Source of the DNA: Hanstruepera flava
GTDB taxonomy: Bacteria > Bacteroidota > Bacteroidia > Flavobacteriales > Flavobacteriaceae
Direction of reading: 5' to 3'
DNA: 64,000 nucleotides
Assembly: GCF_023634025.1 (NCBI RefSeq)
Contig: NZ_JALJCW010000002.1
Span: forward strand, 62,001-126,000
A program made the translations under genes and the position numbers. The notes beneath the pieces were generated by a model. The model was not told the DNA's origin and did not search any database. It was given only the letters and a program-made list of their open reading frames with translations. How positions within the stretch are numbered: position 1 is the first letter of the stretch; the number at the start of each line of letters is the position of its first letter. This document shows positions 26,679 through 34,679 of this stretch, piece after piece.

Positions 26679-27944
26679 TTATTCATATAACAAATAAGGT
26701 TTTCTCATGGTATCGTAGGCTTTTAAACCAGCATCCCAAGTTTGTTTTATTTCCTTTTCAGTTAAGCCAGTTTCAATTTGTTTCTGGAGAGTTGTATTTC
26801 CAGCATGCTTGGTAAATCCATCGGTTAAGAAGAATTTAGATTTATCTATGGAGTTTTCATAGGCCTTAATAATCCACCTTAAAGTCATGCCATTAATTTT
26901 TTCTTTGGCTAAATCTTCGCCATAACACAATTTGTCTTTATGTTTAGGGTATTTGGCTCCAAAATTTGATTCTGGTGTATAGGTAAATGTCATGGTTTCT
27001 GGGTTAAGAAAAGGTGCTCCATAACGTTGAAATTGAAATTCAGTACCACGACCAGCATTTATGTTCGTCCCTTCAAACAACCCAAGACTTGGATACAACT
27101 TTATCGATTGATCATTAGGTAAATTAGGTGAAGGTCTAATAGGTAAACTATAAGGTGTTTCGTGTGTATAATGCTCAATAGGAATCACGGTTAATCCACA
27201 TTTTATCCCTTCATTTAACCAATTTTCACCATTTATCATTTTCGCCATTTCACCAATGGTCATGCCATGAACTAAAGGAATAGGGTGCATGCCTAAAAAA
27301 CTTTTATGTTCAGGTTCTAAAATGGGACCTTCAATATAATGGCCATTAGGATTTGGTCTATCTAAAACGATTAAAGGAATATTTGCTTCAGCACAAGACT
27401 CCATGATATAGTGTAAGGTGGAGATATAGGTGTAAAAACGAACACCAACATCCTGAATGTCAAAAATTACAATGTCAATATCTTGAAGCTGCTCTTTAGA
27501 AGGTTTTTTGCTTTTTCCATGTAATGAAACAATAGGCAGTCCTGTTTTTATGTCAACACCATCACTAACTAATTCGCCTGCATCTGCTGTACCGCGAAAA
27601 CCATGTTCGGGTGAAAACACCTTTTTTAAATTCACGTTTAAGCTAACCAAAGAATCTACTAGATGTGTGTAATCTTCACGTTTAAAAATAACTGAAGTCT
27701 GATTGGCAACAATACCAACTTTTTTGTCGTTTAACAGCGGTAAATAGAGTTCTGTTCTGTTCGCGCCAACTACAATACTGTTGTTATTACTATCCAGCTT
27801 GTCGGCAGACAGGGAGTCATGCGATGAAGCAATCTCTTTATTGTTAATCTCTCTTTTTGAATCAGAAAAGTTTCCACAGGAAATCAACACTAAAACAAAT
27901 AAAAAAACGGTATTTTTGACCTTATTAAAACCTAATTGCATCAT
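26679..27944 (-). CDS. namZ: DUF1343/NamZ-family exo-beta-N-acetylmuramidase lipoprotein
   Basis: The chosen start is the ATGATG pair at 27944/27941, giving MMQLGFNKVKNTVFLFVLVLISCGNF, a clear lipoprotein signal with the lipobox Cys. An open frame upstream is antisense to the permease and is not part of the gene. Family blocks are KVGIVANQTSVI, VFSPEHGFRGTADAGE, VDIKTGLPIVSLHGK, IVFDIQDVGVRFYTYISTLHY, LDRPNPNGHYIEGP and PSPNLPNDQSIKLYPSLGLFEGTNINAGRGTEFQF. NamZ (GH171) removes N-acetylmuramic acid from peptidoglycan fragments, so the likely role is wall turnover or recovery. Its start codon directly abuts that of the permease on the other strand. Confidence 0.9.
   Translation of the reverse strand: MMQLGFNKVKNTVFLFVLVLISCGNFSDSKREINNKEIASSHDSLSADKLDSNNNSIVVGANRTELYLPLLNDKKVGIVANQTSVIFKREDYTHLVDSLVSLNVNLKKVFSPEHGFRGTADAGELVSDGVDIKTGLPIVSLHGKSKKPSKEQLQDIDIVIFDIQDVGVRFYTYISTLHYIMESCAEANIPLIVLDRPNPNGHYIEGPILEPEHKSFLGMHPIPLVHGMTIGEMAKMINGENWLNEGIKCGLTVIPIEHYTHETPYSLPIRPSPNLPNDQSIKLYPSLGLFEGTNINAGRGTEFQFQRYGAPFLNPETMTFTYTPESNFGAKYPKHKDKLCYGEDLAKEKINGMTLRWIIKAYENSIDKSKFFLTDGFTKHAGNTTLQKQIETGLTEKEIKQTWDAGLKAYDTMRKPYLLYE
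27911..27918 (+). promoter_or_regulatory. Predicted -7 element for the LolC/E-type permease, inside the namZ coding region
   Basis: TATTTTTG matches TAnnTTTG and lies 26 bases before the TTG at 27945. It falls within the first codons of namZ on the other strand, so the promoter and a coding region overlap. Confidence 0.45.
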
Positions 27945-29180
27945 TTGAATTTCGAATATTTTACAGCTAAACGTATAATTGATAGTAAAACGTATAAAAG
28001 TAGCGTTTCGGCACCAATAATAAAAATTGGAATTACCGCAATTGCCATTGGTATGGTGGTTATGCTTATAGCCATTGCTACTGGAATTGGTTTGCAGCAA
28101 AAAATTCGGGATAAGGTTGTGGCCTTTAATGGTCACATTATGATTTCAAAGTTTGGTAACAACAATTCACATGAAAGTGATAACTTTATTTCATTACAAC
28201 AAGATTTTTATCCCGAATTTAAAGCAGTTGAAGGCGTTAGCCATATTCAAGCGGTTGCCACAAAGTTTGGTATTATTAGAACCGAAACCGATTTTGAAGC
28301 TGTTATTGTTAAAGGTGTAGGTGGCGATTATAACTGGAATTATTTTCAAGAGTACTTGATTGAAGGTCGTTTGCCCAATTTTTCAGGTAAACGAAATGAG
28401 GATGTGCTAATTTCAAAATATATAGCTAATAGATTAAATCTGAAATTAGGAGACACCATTCAAACGTATTTTATGCGTGATGATATTAATAAGTCACCAC
28501 GTATCATTCCGTATAAAATTGTGGGCATTTACAATTCAGGATTTCAAGATTTTGATAAAACCTATATTATTACCGACTTAAAACATATACAGCGACTGAA
28601 CAAATGGAATGCAGATCAAGTAGGACATTTTGAACTGTTTGTTGATGATTATTCCCAATTGCAATCTATTCAAGAACAGGTATATCAAAACACACCTTCT
28701 GATATGAATACCATTACTGTAGAGCAGAAGTTTGATACTATTTTTGAATGGATAAATATTTTTGATAAAAACATTTATGGGATTATTGGTATCATGATTT
28801 TGGTTGCTGGTATTAATATGATAACAGCTTTATTGGTTCTTATTCTTGAGCGCACACAAATGATAGGCATACTAAAGGCTTTAGGAAGTAGTAATTTAAG
28901 TATTCGAAAAATATTTCTTTACAACGCATCATACCTAATTGTTTTAGGATTATTTTGGGGTAATCTAATCGGTTTGGGAATACTATTGGCCCAAAAATAT
29001 TTTAAATTATTCCCCTTGAATCCAGATGTATATTACGTAAGTGAAGCACCTGTGTTTTTGAGCTTGGGTTATGTTCTGGCCCTCAATATAGGAACCTTTG
29101 TGATGTGCATGCTTATGCTGCTTTTACCATCTTACATCATTACAAAAATATCGCCAGTAAAGGCTATGCGTTTCGAATAG
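27945..29180 (+). CDS. LolC/LolE-type ABC transporter permease (FtsX family)
   Basis: The chosen start is TTG at 27945, giving MNFEYFTAKRIIDSKTYKSS, the usual beginning of flavobacterial members; a TTG nine bases earlier adds only MHH. One membrane helix (about 25-48) is followed by a MacB-like periplasmic domain (IQAVATKFGIIRTETDFEAVIVKGV, LIEGRLPNF, ISKYIANRLNLKLGDTI) and three C-terminal helices with IGILKALGSSNLSIRKIFLYNASYL, the FtsX/LolE coupling segment. It should work with a LolD-type ATPase to release lipoproteins from the inner membrane; none is encoded next to it. About 411 residues. Confidence 0.87.
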   Translation: MNFEYFTAKRIIDSKTYKSSVSAPIIKIGITAIAIGMVVMLIAIATGIGLQQKIRDKVVAFNGHIMISKFGNNNSHESDNFISLQQDFYPEFKAVEGVSHIQAVATKFGIIRTETDFEAVIVKGVGGDYNWNYFQEYLIEGRLPNFSGKRNEDVLISKYIANRLNLKLGDTIQTYFMRDDINKSPRIIPYKIVGIYNSGFQDFDKTYIITDLKHIQRLNKWNADQVGHFELFVDDYSQLQSIQEQVYQNTPSDMNTITVEQKFDTIFEWINIFDKNIYGIIGIMILVAGINMITALLVLILERTQMIGILKALGSSNLSIRKIFLYNASYLIVLGLFWGNLIGLGILLAQKYFKLFPLNPDVYYVSEAPVFLSLGYVLALNIGTFVMCMLMLLLPSYIITKISPVKAMRFE

Positions 29181-29183
29181 TCT

Positions 29184-29222
29184 TGTCATTGCTAGGACCG
29201 AGCGACGTGGCAATCTCAAAAT
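29184..29222. repeat. REP-like palindromic intergenic element
   Basis: The segment starts GTCATTGCTAGGACCGAGCG and ends GGCAATCTC, with complementary ends (ATTGC...GCAAT). This is the form of short REP-type elements seen scattered between genes in many bacteria, Bacteroidetes included. It lies just after the permease stop. Only one copy is visible here, so its family membership is from recollection of the motif. Confidence 0.45.
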
Positions 29223-29275
29223 AGATACTTACTTTAAATAACCGAATCATTTCTTTACTTTTCTAACTTTTACTG

Positions 29276-29283
29276 TACATTTG
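29276..29283 (+). promoter_or_regulatory. Predicted -7 promoter element for cysM
   Basis: TACATTTG, followed by C, matches TAnnTTTGC, 18 bases ahead of the ATG at 29302. No -33 TTG is seen. Confidence 0.5.
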
Positions 29284-29301
29284 CACCGCAAATAAATAAG
29301 T

Positions 29302-30282
29302 ATGGATTACGCAAAAAATATATTAGAAACCATAGGTAATACTCCTTTGGTTAAAATCAATAAACTTACTCAAGACTTACCATGTATGGTTTTGGCAAAA
29401 TACGAAACCTTTAATCCAGGTAACTCGGTTAAGGATCGAATGGCCTTAAAAATGATTGAAGATGCCGAAGCCGATGGTCGCTTAAAACCAGGCGGAACCA
29501 TAATTGAAGGTACTTCGGGTAATACCGGAATGGGTTTAGCTTTAGCGGCAATAGTAAAGGGCTACAAATGTATTTTTGTAATTTCAGATAAGCAATCTAA
29601 AGAGAAAATGGACATACTTCGGGCTGTAGGAGCCGAGGTGATTGTTTGCCCTACTGATGTTGAGCCAGACGACCCTAGAAGTTACTATTCTGTTTCAAAA
29701 CGTCTAGGTGAAGAAACACCAAATTCTTGGTATGTCAACCAATACGACAACCCAAGTAATGCAAAAGCACATTACGAAAGTACAGGGCCCGAAATCTGGA
29801 AACAGACCGATGGAAAAGTTACGCACTTTGTAGTTGGCGTGGGAACGGGAGGTACCATCTCTGGTGTTGGTAAATATTTAAGAGAGCAGAATCCAAACGT
29901 AAAGGTTTGGGGTGTGGATACCTATGGTAGCGTGTTTAAAAAATACCACGAAACCGGCATTTTTGATGAAAACGAAATTTATCCTTACGTAACCGAAGGT
30001 ATTGGTGAAGATATTTTACCGGAAAACGTAGATTTTTCAATTATTGATGGCTTTACCAAAGTAACCGATAAAGACGCTGCAGTTTACACCCAATTATTGG
30101 CCAAGGAAGAAGGCATGTTTTTGGGCAACTCGGCGGGTGCGGCCATAAAAGGCGTATTACAGTTAAAAGAACATTTTGGAAAAGATGATGTGGTAGTGGT
30201 ATTGTTTCACGACCATGGTAGTCGCTATGTAGGCAAAATGTTTAATAACGACTGGATGAAAAAAATGGGGTATATCGAATAG
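29302..30282 (+). CDS. cysM: PLP-dependent cysteine synthase
   Basis: A 326-residue fold-type II PLP enzyme. NPGNSVKDRMA holds Lys44, which binds PLP, GTIIEGTSGNTGMGLA is the substrate/phosphate loop, VVGVGTGGTISGVGKYL is the glycine-rich phosphate cup and FLGNSAGAAIKGVL is the C-terminal ring-nitrogen region. It makes L-cysteine from O-acetylserine (or O-phosphoserine) and sulfide. The NPG(N)SVKDR motif and the YVTEGIGEDILPENVD loop are close to CysM and cystathionine-beta-synthase-like members, so a reverse-transsulfuration role is a second possibility. Confidence 0.92.
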   Translation: MDYAKNILETIGNTPLVKINKLTQDLPCMVLAKYETFNPGNSVKDRMALKMIEDAEADGRLKPGGTIIEGTSGNTGMGLALAAIVKGYKCIFVISDKQSKEKMDILRAVGAEVIVCPTDVEPDDPRSYYSVSKRLGEETPNSWYVNQYDNPSNAKAHYESTGPEIWKQTDGKVTHFVVGVGTGGTISGVGKYLREQNPNVKVWGVDTYGSVFKKYHETGIFDENEIYPYVTEGIGEDILPENVDFSIIDGFTKVTDKDAAVYTQLLAKEEGMFLGNSAGAAIKGVLQLKEHFGKDDVVVVLFHDHGSRYVGKMFNNDWMKKMGYIE

Positions 30283-30285
30283 GTT

Positions 30286-30873
30286 TTATTCTTTTTTTAT
30301 TAAAGTCCATGTCTCTCCTTTTTCGTTTGTGTATGAGACAAGTCCATATTCTTTATCCCATTCAAATTCAGTTATTCCATATTTTCCATTAAGATTGAAA
30401 TAAGGACAATTATCTTTATTAAATGTATAAACATTTTTCCAGTTAGGATTTAATTTAGATGTTTTTGTTTTCGGTAAATAGTGATTGTAATTACTATATT
30501 CTAAATTCAATAAACGAATTACTGGACTTGAGTTTCCCAATTTCTCATTTGCACTAATTTGTACAAAGTAGTCCTCAACTATATTGAAGGTGTCCTTTTT
30601 GATTTTGTAATCTATGCGAGCAAATTCTTTGTCGAAATTTGAAACAAATGGGTTGCATTCTCCTTTAGGCTCTTTAATAATTTTATTAGTAATAAAAATT
30701 GTGTCAAAATCATCGAGTTGCGATTTGAAAATCAATTTATTTCCAACTTTGTAATTATTGAACCAAGTTTTATCATTTGCTGTAAAATAGACATTTTTGC
30801 AATCAGAACTACAAGATTGTATAAATACACAAATAATTATGAGGATTAGGTATTTCACTATCGATTCGGTCAT
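30286..30873 (-). CDS. Lipoprotein of unknown function
   Basis: The N-terminus MTESIVKYLILIIICVFIQSCSSDC is a lipoprotein signal (lipobox IQSC). The mature part, about 175 residues, is beta-rich and hydrophilic (KTWFNNYKVGNKLIFKSQLDDFDTIFITNKII, WDKEYGLVSYTNEKGETWTLI), similar in feel to small flavobacterial outer-membrane lipoproteins, but no family is recognised. It converges on cysM with three bases between stop codons. Codon use is AT-rich like its neighbours. Confidence 0.65.
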   Translation of the reverse strand: MTESIVKYLILIIICVFIQSCSSDCKNVYFTANDKTWFNNYKVGNKLIFKSQLDDFDTIFITNKIIKEPKGECNPFVSNFDKEFARIDYKIKKDTFNIVEDYFVQISANEKLGNSSPVIRLLNLEYSNYNHYLPKTKTSKLNPNWKNVYTFNKDNCPYFNLNGKYGITEFEWDKEYGLVSYTNEKGETWTLIKKE

Positions 30874-30985
30874 ATTACTTACAGCTTAATGATTTAATCC
30901 ATTTAAATATTTCTATAGGCTCAATACTGGTTTTTTAATATCAGGAGTTACAGACTTTTACCAGTCAGGAACGAAGTTCGATTTT

Positions 30986-31417
30986 TTAATTGAGATTGTC
31001 AAATTTTAAACGCAAGACATCTTGGCTGCTTTCTTTATGAAAATAGGAATGCATGTGTTTAAAACCGTATTTCTTATAGAAAGCTCTACCAATAGTGTTT
31101 TTATCAAACACCTCTACCTCTAAACTCTTATATGAAGGTTTAATGAAGTTTACTAATTGCGAACCAATACCTTTGCTATGATGGTTTGGTAAAACAAATA
31201 AACCGCCAATTTCATTATCCATCATACTTATAAAACCTAGAATAGTACCATACTCTTCATAAACCCAAGTTTCAGAGTCAGGTATATACATATCACGCAT
31301 AGCTGTTTTAACTTGTTCAACAAAAGCATCATCTAAAAACGGATGTGCCAGTGTAGATGCTTGATGCCAAATATTGAGAATAGCTTCAAGGTCTTTGGGT
31401 GTATGTTTTCTTATCAT
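30986..31417 (-). CDS. GNAT-family N-acetyltransferase
   Basis: The 143-residue protein has the GNAT layout: MIRKHTPKDLEAILNIWHQAS (strand 1/helix 1), FISMMDNEIGGLFVLPNHHSKGIGSQLVNFI (the Q/RxxGxG/A acetyl-CoA loop is HSKGIGSQL) and FDKNTIGRAFYKKYGFKH (motif B). It transfers acetyl from acetyl-CoA to an unknown amine. It resembles the YjaB/putative-acetyltransferase group. Its ATG overlaps the stop of the CIA30 gene by one base, so the two are probably co-translated. Confidence 0.88.
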   Translation of the reverse strand: MIRKHTPKDLEAILNIWHQASTLAHPFLDDAFVEQVKTAMRDMYIPDSETWVYEEYGTILGFISMMDNEIGGLFVLPNHHSKGIGSQLVNFIKPSYKSLEVEVFDKNTIGRAFYKKYGFKHMHSYFHKESSQDVLRLKFDNLN

Positions 31418-31947
31418 TATTTAATGAGTTCAATTTTATCCAGTACCAATTTAAAGGCTTGTGCTTTTTTATTGCCGATTAAAATACCAATTTCTTCAAT
31501 AGTTTCACCATTAAAATTAGGCATATCCAAATCTCTACCTCGAAAAACAGGATAAAAAGCTTTCAAAGGAATATCAATGGCTCCCCAATTATTGTCCGAT
31601 TGAAAATAGGCTACATAGGAATAATAATCATTTCGGTTGCTTTTTAATCGTAATTGGTAAGTATTGCCGTCGCCTTTTACATGCAAACGAATTTTGGAAT
31701 AACCGTTTACTTGTATAGATTCGCAATTATGTCTTACCGATGAAAAACCACCATTATTTTCCAAAGATATTTCGCCTTCAAAAACACCATGACCGTTTTC
31801 GTCAATATAAAAATTACCATCAGAGCGTCCGCCCATAACAACATCATCTACTAATAGCCAATCATTAGCTTTGCTTTTAGGATTAAAGTCGTATACAATC
31901 ATAGAATTTTGAATAATTAAGAGCAGGCAAGCATACAGGATATACAT
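31417..31947 (-). CDS. CIA30-family protein (complex I intermediate-associated 30-like)
   Basis: The core WLLVDDVVMGGRSDGNFYIDENGHGVFEGEISLENNGGFSSVR is the CIA30/NDUFAF1 carbohydrate-binding-like beta-sandwich block, continued by VKGDGNTYQLRLKSN and EEIGILIGNKKAQAFKLVLDKIEL. The N-terminal MYILYACLLLIIQNS may be a signal sequence, or the true start may be the internal Met before IVYDFNPKS. Bacterial members are of unknown role. It is upstream of, and coupled to, the GNAT gene. Confidence 0.85.
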   Translation of the reverse strand: MYILYACLLLIIQNSMIVYDFNPKSKANDWLLVDDVVMGGRSDGNFYIDENGHGVFEGEISLENNGGFSSVRHNCESIQVNGYSKIRLHVKGDGNTYQLRLKSNRNDYYSYVAYFQSDNNWGAIDIPLKAFYPVFRGRDLDMPNFNGETIEEIGILIGNKKAQAFKLVLDKIELIK

Positions 31948-32045
31948 GTTTCATTAGCTTTTTAGTAAAAATACGAAATACACGTGTCTATTCTCTTAAA
32001 TAAACCATAAACGTTTTTAGCTTTATTTTGTAACTTGTTTTAAAT

Positions 32046-33317
32046 ATGCAAGAAGACTTTTTACATTACATCTGGAAGCAAAAAAAATATCAATCAGTCA
32101 ATTTAAAAACAGTTGATGGCATAGCTGTATTGGTAAAATCATCGGGAACACATAATCATCTGGCAGGACCAGATTTTTTTAATGCACAAGTTAGAATTGG
32201 TAACCAGCTTTGGGCAGGTAATGTAGAAATACATATTAAATCCAGTGACTGGTATGTGCACAATCATGAAACCGATTCTAACTACAATAATGTTATTTTA
32301 CATGTAGTTTGGGAGCATGATGCCGATATTTATAGAAAAGATAATTCGGTTATTCCAACACTTGAACTTAAAAACTATATAAGCCAATCTGTTTTAGATA
32401 ATTATCAAAAACTGTTTTTGAAATCCAACAAATGGATTAATTGTGAAAACGATTTTCCAGATATCGATAGCTTTATTCTGCAAAACTGGTTAGAACGCTT
32501 GTATTTTGAACGCCTAGAAAGTAAGTCGGTTGTTATTCAGGAATTATTGCAAAAATCCAAGAACAATTGGGAAGCCGTTTTGTTTAATATGCTTGCCAAA
32601 AATTTTGGTCTCAATATTAATGGCGAAGCCTTTTTAAGCATGAGCCAATCGTTTGATTTTTCAATCGTTCGAAAGTTGCAATCCAACCCCATGGATTTAG
32701 AGGCATTGTTTTTTGGACAAATAGGTTTGTTAGATTCGGTATTAGAGGACACCTATTATAAACAACTTTTAGAAAGATACCACTATATAAAACATAAGTT
32801 TGGCTTGGAAAATTCCGCGGTCTTACCCGCTCAGTTTTTTAAGTTGCGACCACCAAATTTCCCTACTATCAGGTTATCCCAACTTGCTATGTTATATTCT
32901 AAGTACCAAAATTTGTTTTCTCAAATACTTGATGTAAGCACCTTAACCGATTTCTACAAAACATTTGAAGTTACGGTTTCTACATACTGGCAAACACATT
33001 ATAACTTTGGTACAGTTTCTAAAAAGTCTAAAAAATCCCTTACCAAACCATTTGTAGATCTACTGCTTATAAATACCATTGTTCCCATAAAGTTTGCTTA
33101 CGCCAAGAGTTTAGGTAAGGAAATAACAGAAGAAATTCTTCAACTTATGGAGCACATTCCAGTAGAGAGCAATAGTATTGTTTCTAAATTTCAAGAATTA
33201 AAACAAGGGAATTATTCAGCCTATCATTCGCAAGCCTTTATTCAGCTTAAAAAAGAGTATTGCGACAAGAATAAATGCTTGCAATGTGCTATTGGAAATG
33301 CACTTTTAAGCGAATAA
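32046..33317 (+). CDS. DUF2851 family protein
   Basis: 423 residues. The N-terminal MQEDFLHYIWKQKKY, then GTHNHLAGPDFFNAQVRIGNQLWAGNVEIHIKSSDWYVHNHE and NNVILHVVWEHD are the defining blocks of DUF2851, a family almost confined to Bacteroidota. The GPDF...N..I..W.GNVEIH pattern is reminiscent of PD-(D/E)XK nuclease-like folds, with possible acidic residues in the GPDF and VEIH segments; that is my inference. The C-terminus ends in a small Cys group (CDKNKCLQCAIGNALL). Function unknown. The PspC and channel genes follow closely. Confidence 0.88.
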   Translation: MQEDFLHYIWKQKKYQSVNLKTVDGIAVLVKSSGTHNHLAGPDFFNAQVRIGNQLWAGNVEIHIKSSDWYVHNHETDSNYNNVILHVVWEHDADIYRKDNSVIPTLELKNYISQSVLDNYQKLFLKSNKWINCENDFPDIDSFILQNWLERLYFERLESKSVVIQELLQKSKNNWEAVLFNMLAKNFGLNINGEAFLSMSQSFDFSIVRKLQSNPMDLEALFFGQIGLLDSVLEDTYYKQLLERYHYIKHKFGLENSAVLPAQFFKLRPPNFPTIRLSQLAMLYSKYQNLFSQILDVSTLTDFYKTFEVTVSTYWQTHYNFGTVSKKSKKSLTKPFVDLLLINTIVPIKFAYAKSLGKEITEEILQLMEHIPVESNSIVSKFQELKQGNYSAYHSQAFIQLKKEYCDKNKCLQCAIGNALLSE

Positions 33318-33333
33318 ATTATTACATTGCAGC

Positions 33334-33561
33334 ATGAACATTATTTACAGACCATTACTATATTTTCAACGGCATGGATACTATGTGTGTCAACGCATTG
33401 CAGACCGTTTGGGTATTCGGGCTAAAGTGGTGAGAACGTCGTTTGTGTATCTTACATTTGTAACTTTAGGTTTTGGTTTTGCGTTATACTTGTTCTTGGC
33501 ATTTTGGATGCGCATTAAAGATTTATTGTACACAAAACGGTCATCAGTTTTTGACTTATAA
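33334..33561 (+). CDS. Small PspC-domain membrane protein
   Basis: A 75-residue protein: VCQRIADRLGIRAKVVRTSFVYLTFVTLGFGFALYLFLAFWMRIKDL matches the PspC fold, a short helix followed by a transmembrane hairpin. PspC-type proteins sit in the inner membrane and take part in phage-shock-like stress signalling. No other psp genes are nearby. It is between DUF2851 and the potassium channel, 16 and 3 bases away respectively, so it is likely one transcript. Confidence 0.8.
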   Translation: MNIIYRPLLYFQRHGYYVCQRIADRLGIRAKVVRTSFVYLTFVTLGFGFALYLFLAFWMRIKDLLYTKRSSVFDL

Positions 33562-33564
33562 TTT

Positions 33565-34596
33565 ATGAGTAACAAAATAACACGCTTATTTCGATCTAAA
33601 ATATATACGGCCATCATTTTATTGATGTTATTGTTGCTCATTGGTGTTATTGGTTTTAGGGTGTTGTCAGGTTATAATTGGATAAATGCCTTATACATGA
33701 CGGTAATAACCATTACCACAGTTGGATTTGGAGAGGTAAGGCCACTTGATGATCCTTCAAAAATATTCACCATTTTTTTAATTCTTACAAGTGTTGTTAT
33801 AGTGGGGTACGCGTTAAAAGTTATTACAGAATATATATTGAGCCAGAATAATATTGATGAATTAAAACAGAAGAAGATGCAAAAAAAGATTGACAGCCTA
33901 TCAAACCATATCATTATTTGTGGTTATGGACGAAATGGTAAACAGGCAGCAACTAAATTAATTGCGTACAAAAAACCATTTGTGGTAATTGAAAAAAATA
34001 AAGCGACTATTGAAAAGCATCAAAATGAGTTAGTACCTTTTATTCATGGTAATGCCAATGAAGATGAAGTGCTATTACAAGCAGGAATAGATCGTGCCAG
34101 CACACTTATTTCAGCATTACCAGAAGATGCAGACAATCTTTTTGTCGTGCTTTCGGCTAGGCAAATTAATAGCAAAATGACCATAATTAGTCGAGCTTCT
34201 CTTGAAACATCATACAAAAAACTCAAGTTAGCAGGAGCTAACAATGTCATCCTTCCCGATAAAATAGGTGGCGACCATATGGCTTCCTTGGTAGTGGTCC
34301 CAGATTTAATAGAGTTTATAGATAATTTGTCAATTGTAGGTAAGGCCAATATTAACATTGAAGAAGTTGAAGTTAGTAAACTATACGATGTGTCTACAGT
34401 AAAGACCATTCGCGATTTGGATTTAAGACGAAAAACAGGTTGCAACGTTATTGGCTATAAAAATGGAGATGGTGAATATGTTGTAAACCCAGAAGCGGAC
34501 CAAAAGCTTATGCCAGGATCAAAAATTATTGTGTTGGGAAGACCTGAACAAATTCACAAGCTTAATACAGAGTACAATATAAAAGCGCATTTATAG
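33565..34596 (+). CDS. Potassium channel with TrkA-N/RCK NAD-binding domain
   Basis: Two membrane helices flank a pore loop, MTVITITTVGFGEVRP; the selectivity filter TVGFG is at about 52-56. From about residue 110, HIIICGYGRNGKQAATKLI starts a Rossmann RCK domain, followed by FIHGNANEDEVLLQAGIDRASTLISAL, and a C-terminal TrkA-C part (VIGYKNGDGEYVVNPEADQKLMPGSKIIVLG). At 343 residues it is a complete MthK/Kch-like channel. It should open in response to a cytoplasmic ligand and allow K+ flow. The start is three bases after the PspC stop. Confidence 0.92.
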   Translation: MSNKITRLFRSKIYTAIILLMLLLLIGVIGFRVLSGYNWINALYMTVITITTVGFGEVRPLDDPSKIFTIFLILTSVVIVGYALKVITEYILSQNNIDELKQKKMQKKIDSLSNHIIICGYGRNGKQAATKLIAYKKPFVVIEKNKATIEKHQNELVPFIHGNANEDEVLLQAGIDRASTLISALPEDADNLFVVLSARQINSKMTIISRASLETSYKKLKLAGANNVILPDKIGGDHMASLVVVPDLIEFIDNLSIVGKANINIEEVEVSKLYDVSTVKTIRDLDLRRKTGCNVIGYKNGDGEYVVNPEADQKLMPGSKIIVLGRPEQIHKLNTEYNIKAHL

Positions 34597-34679
34597 GGTT
34601 TTAACAAATCAGGTTTTAAAAACTCATTTTTTTTTAGCATCTTGCTGACTTTATTATTTAACTAAACTAACATTTTACT

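Noticed and set aside
27945-28136. Upstream extension of namZ by 64 codons (MTIKGHNLIPNFLLQ)
   Set aside because: It is antisense to the conserved start of the permease and would hide the lipoprotein signal; the ATG at 27944 gives a proper lipobox.
30925-30965. ACTGGT/ACCAGT inverted repeat in the gap before the GNAT gene
   Set aside because: Six pairs over a 28-base loop with no T run; likely chance.
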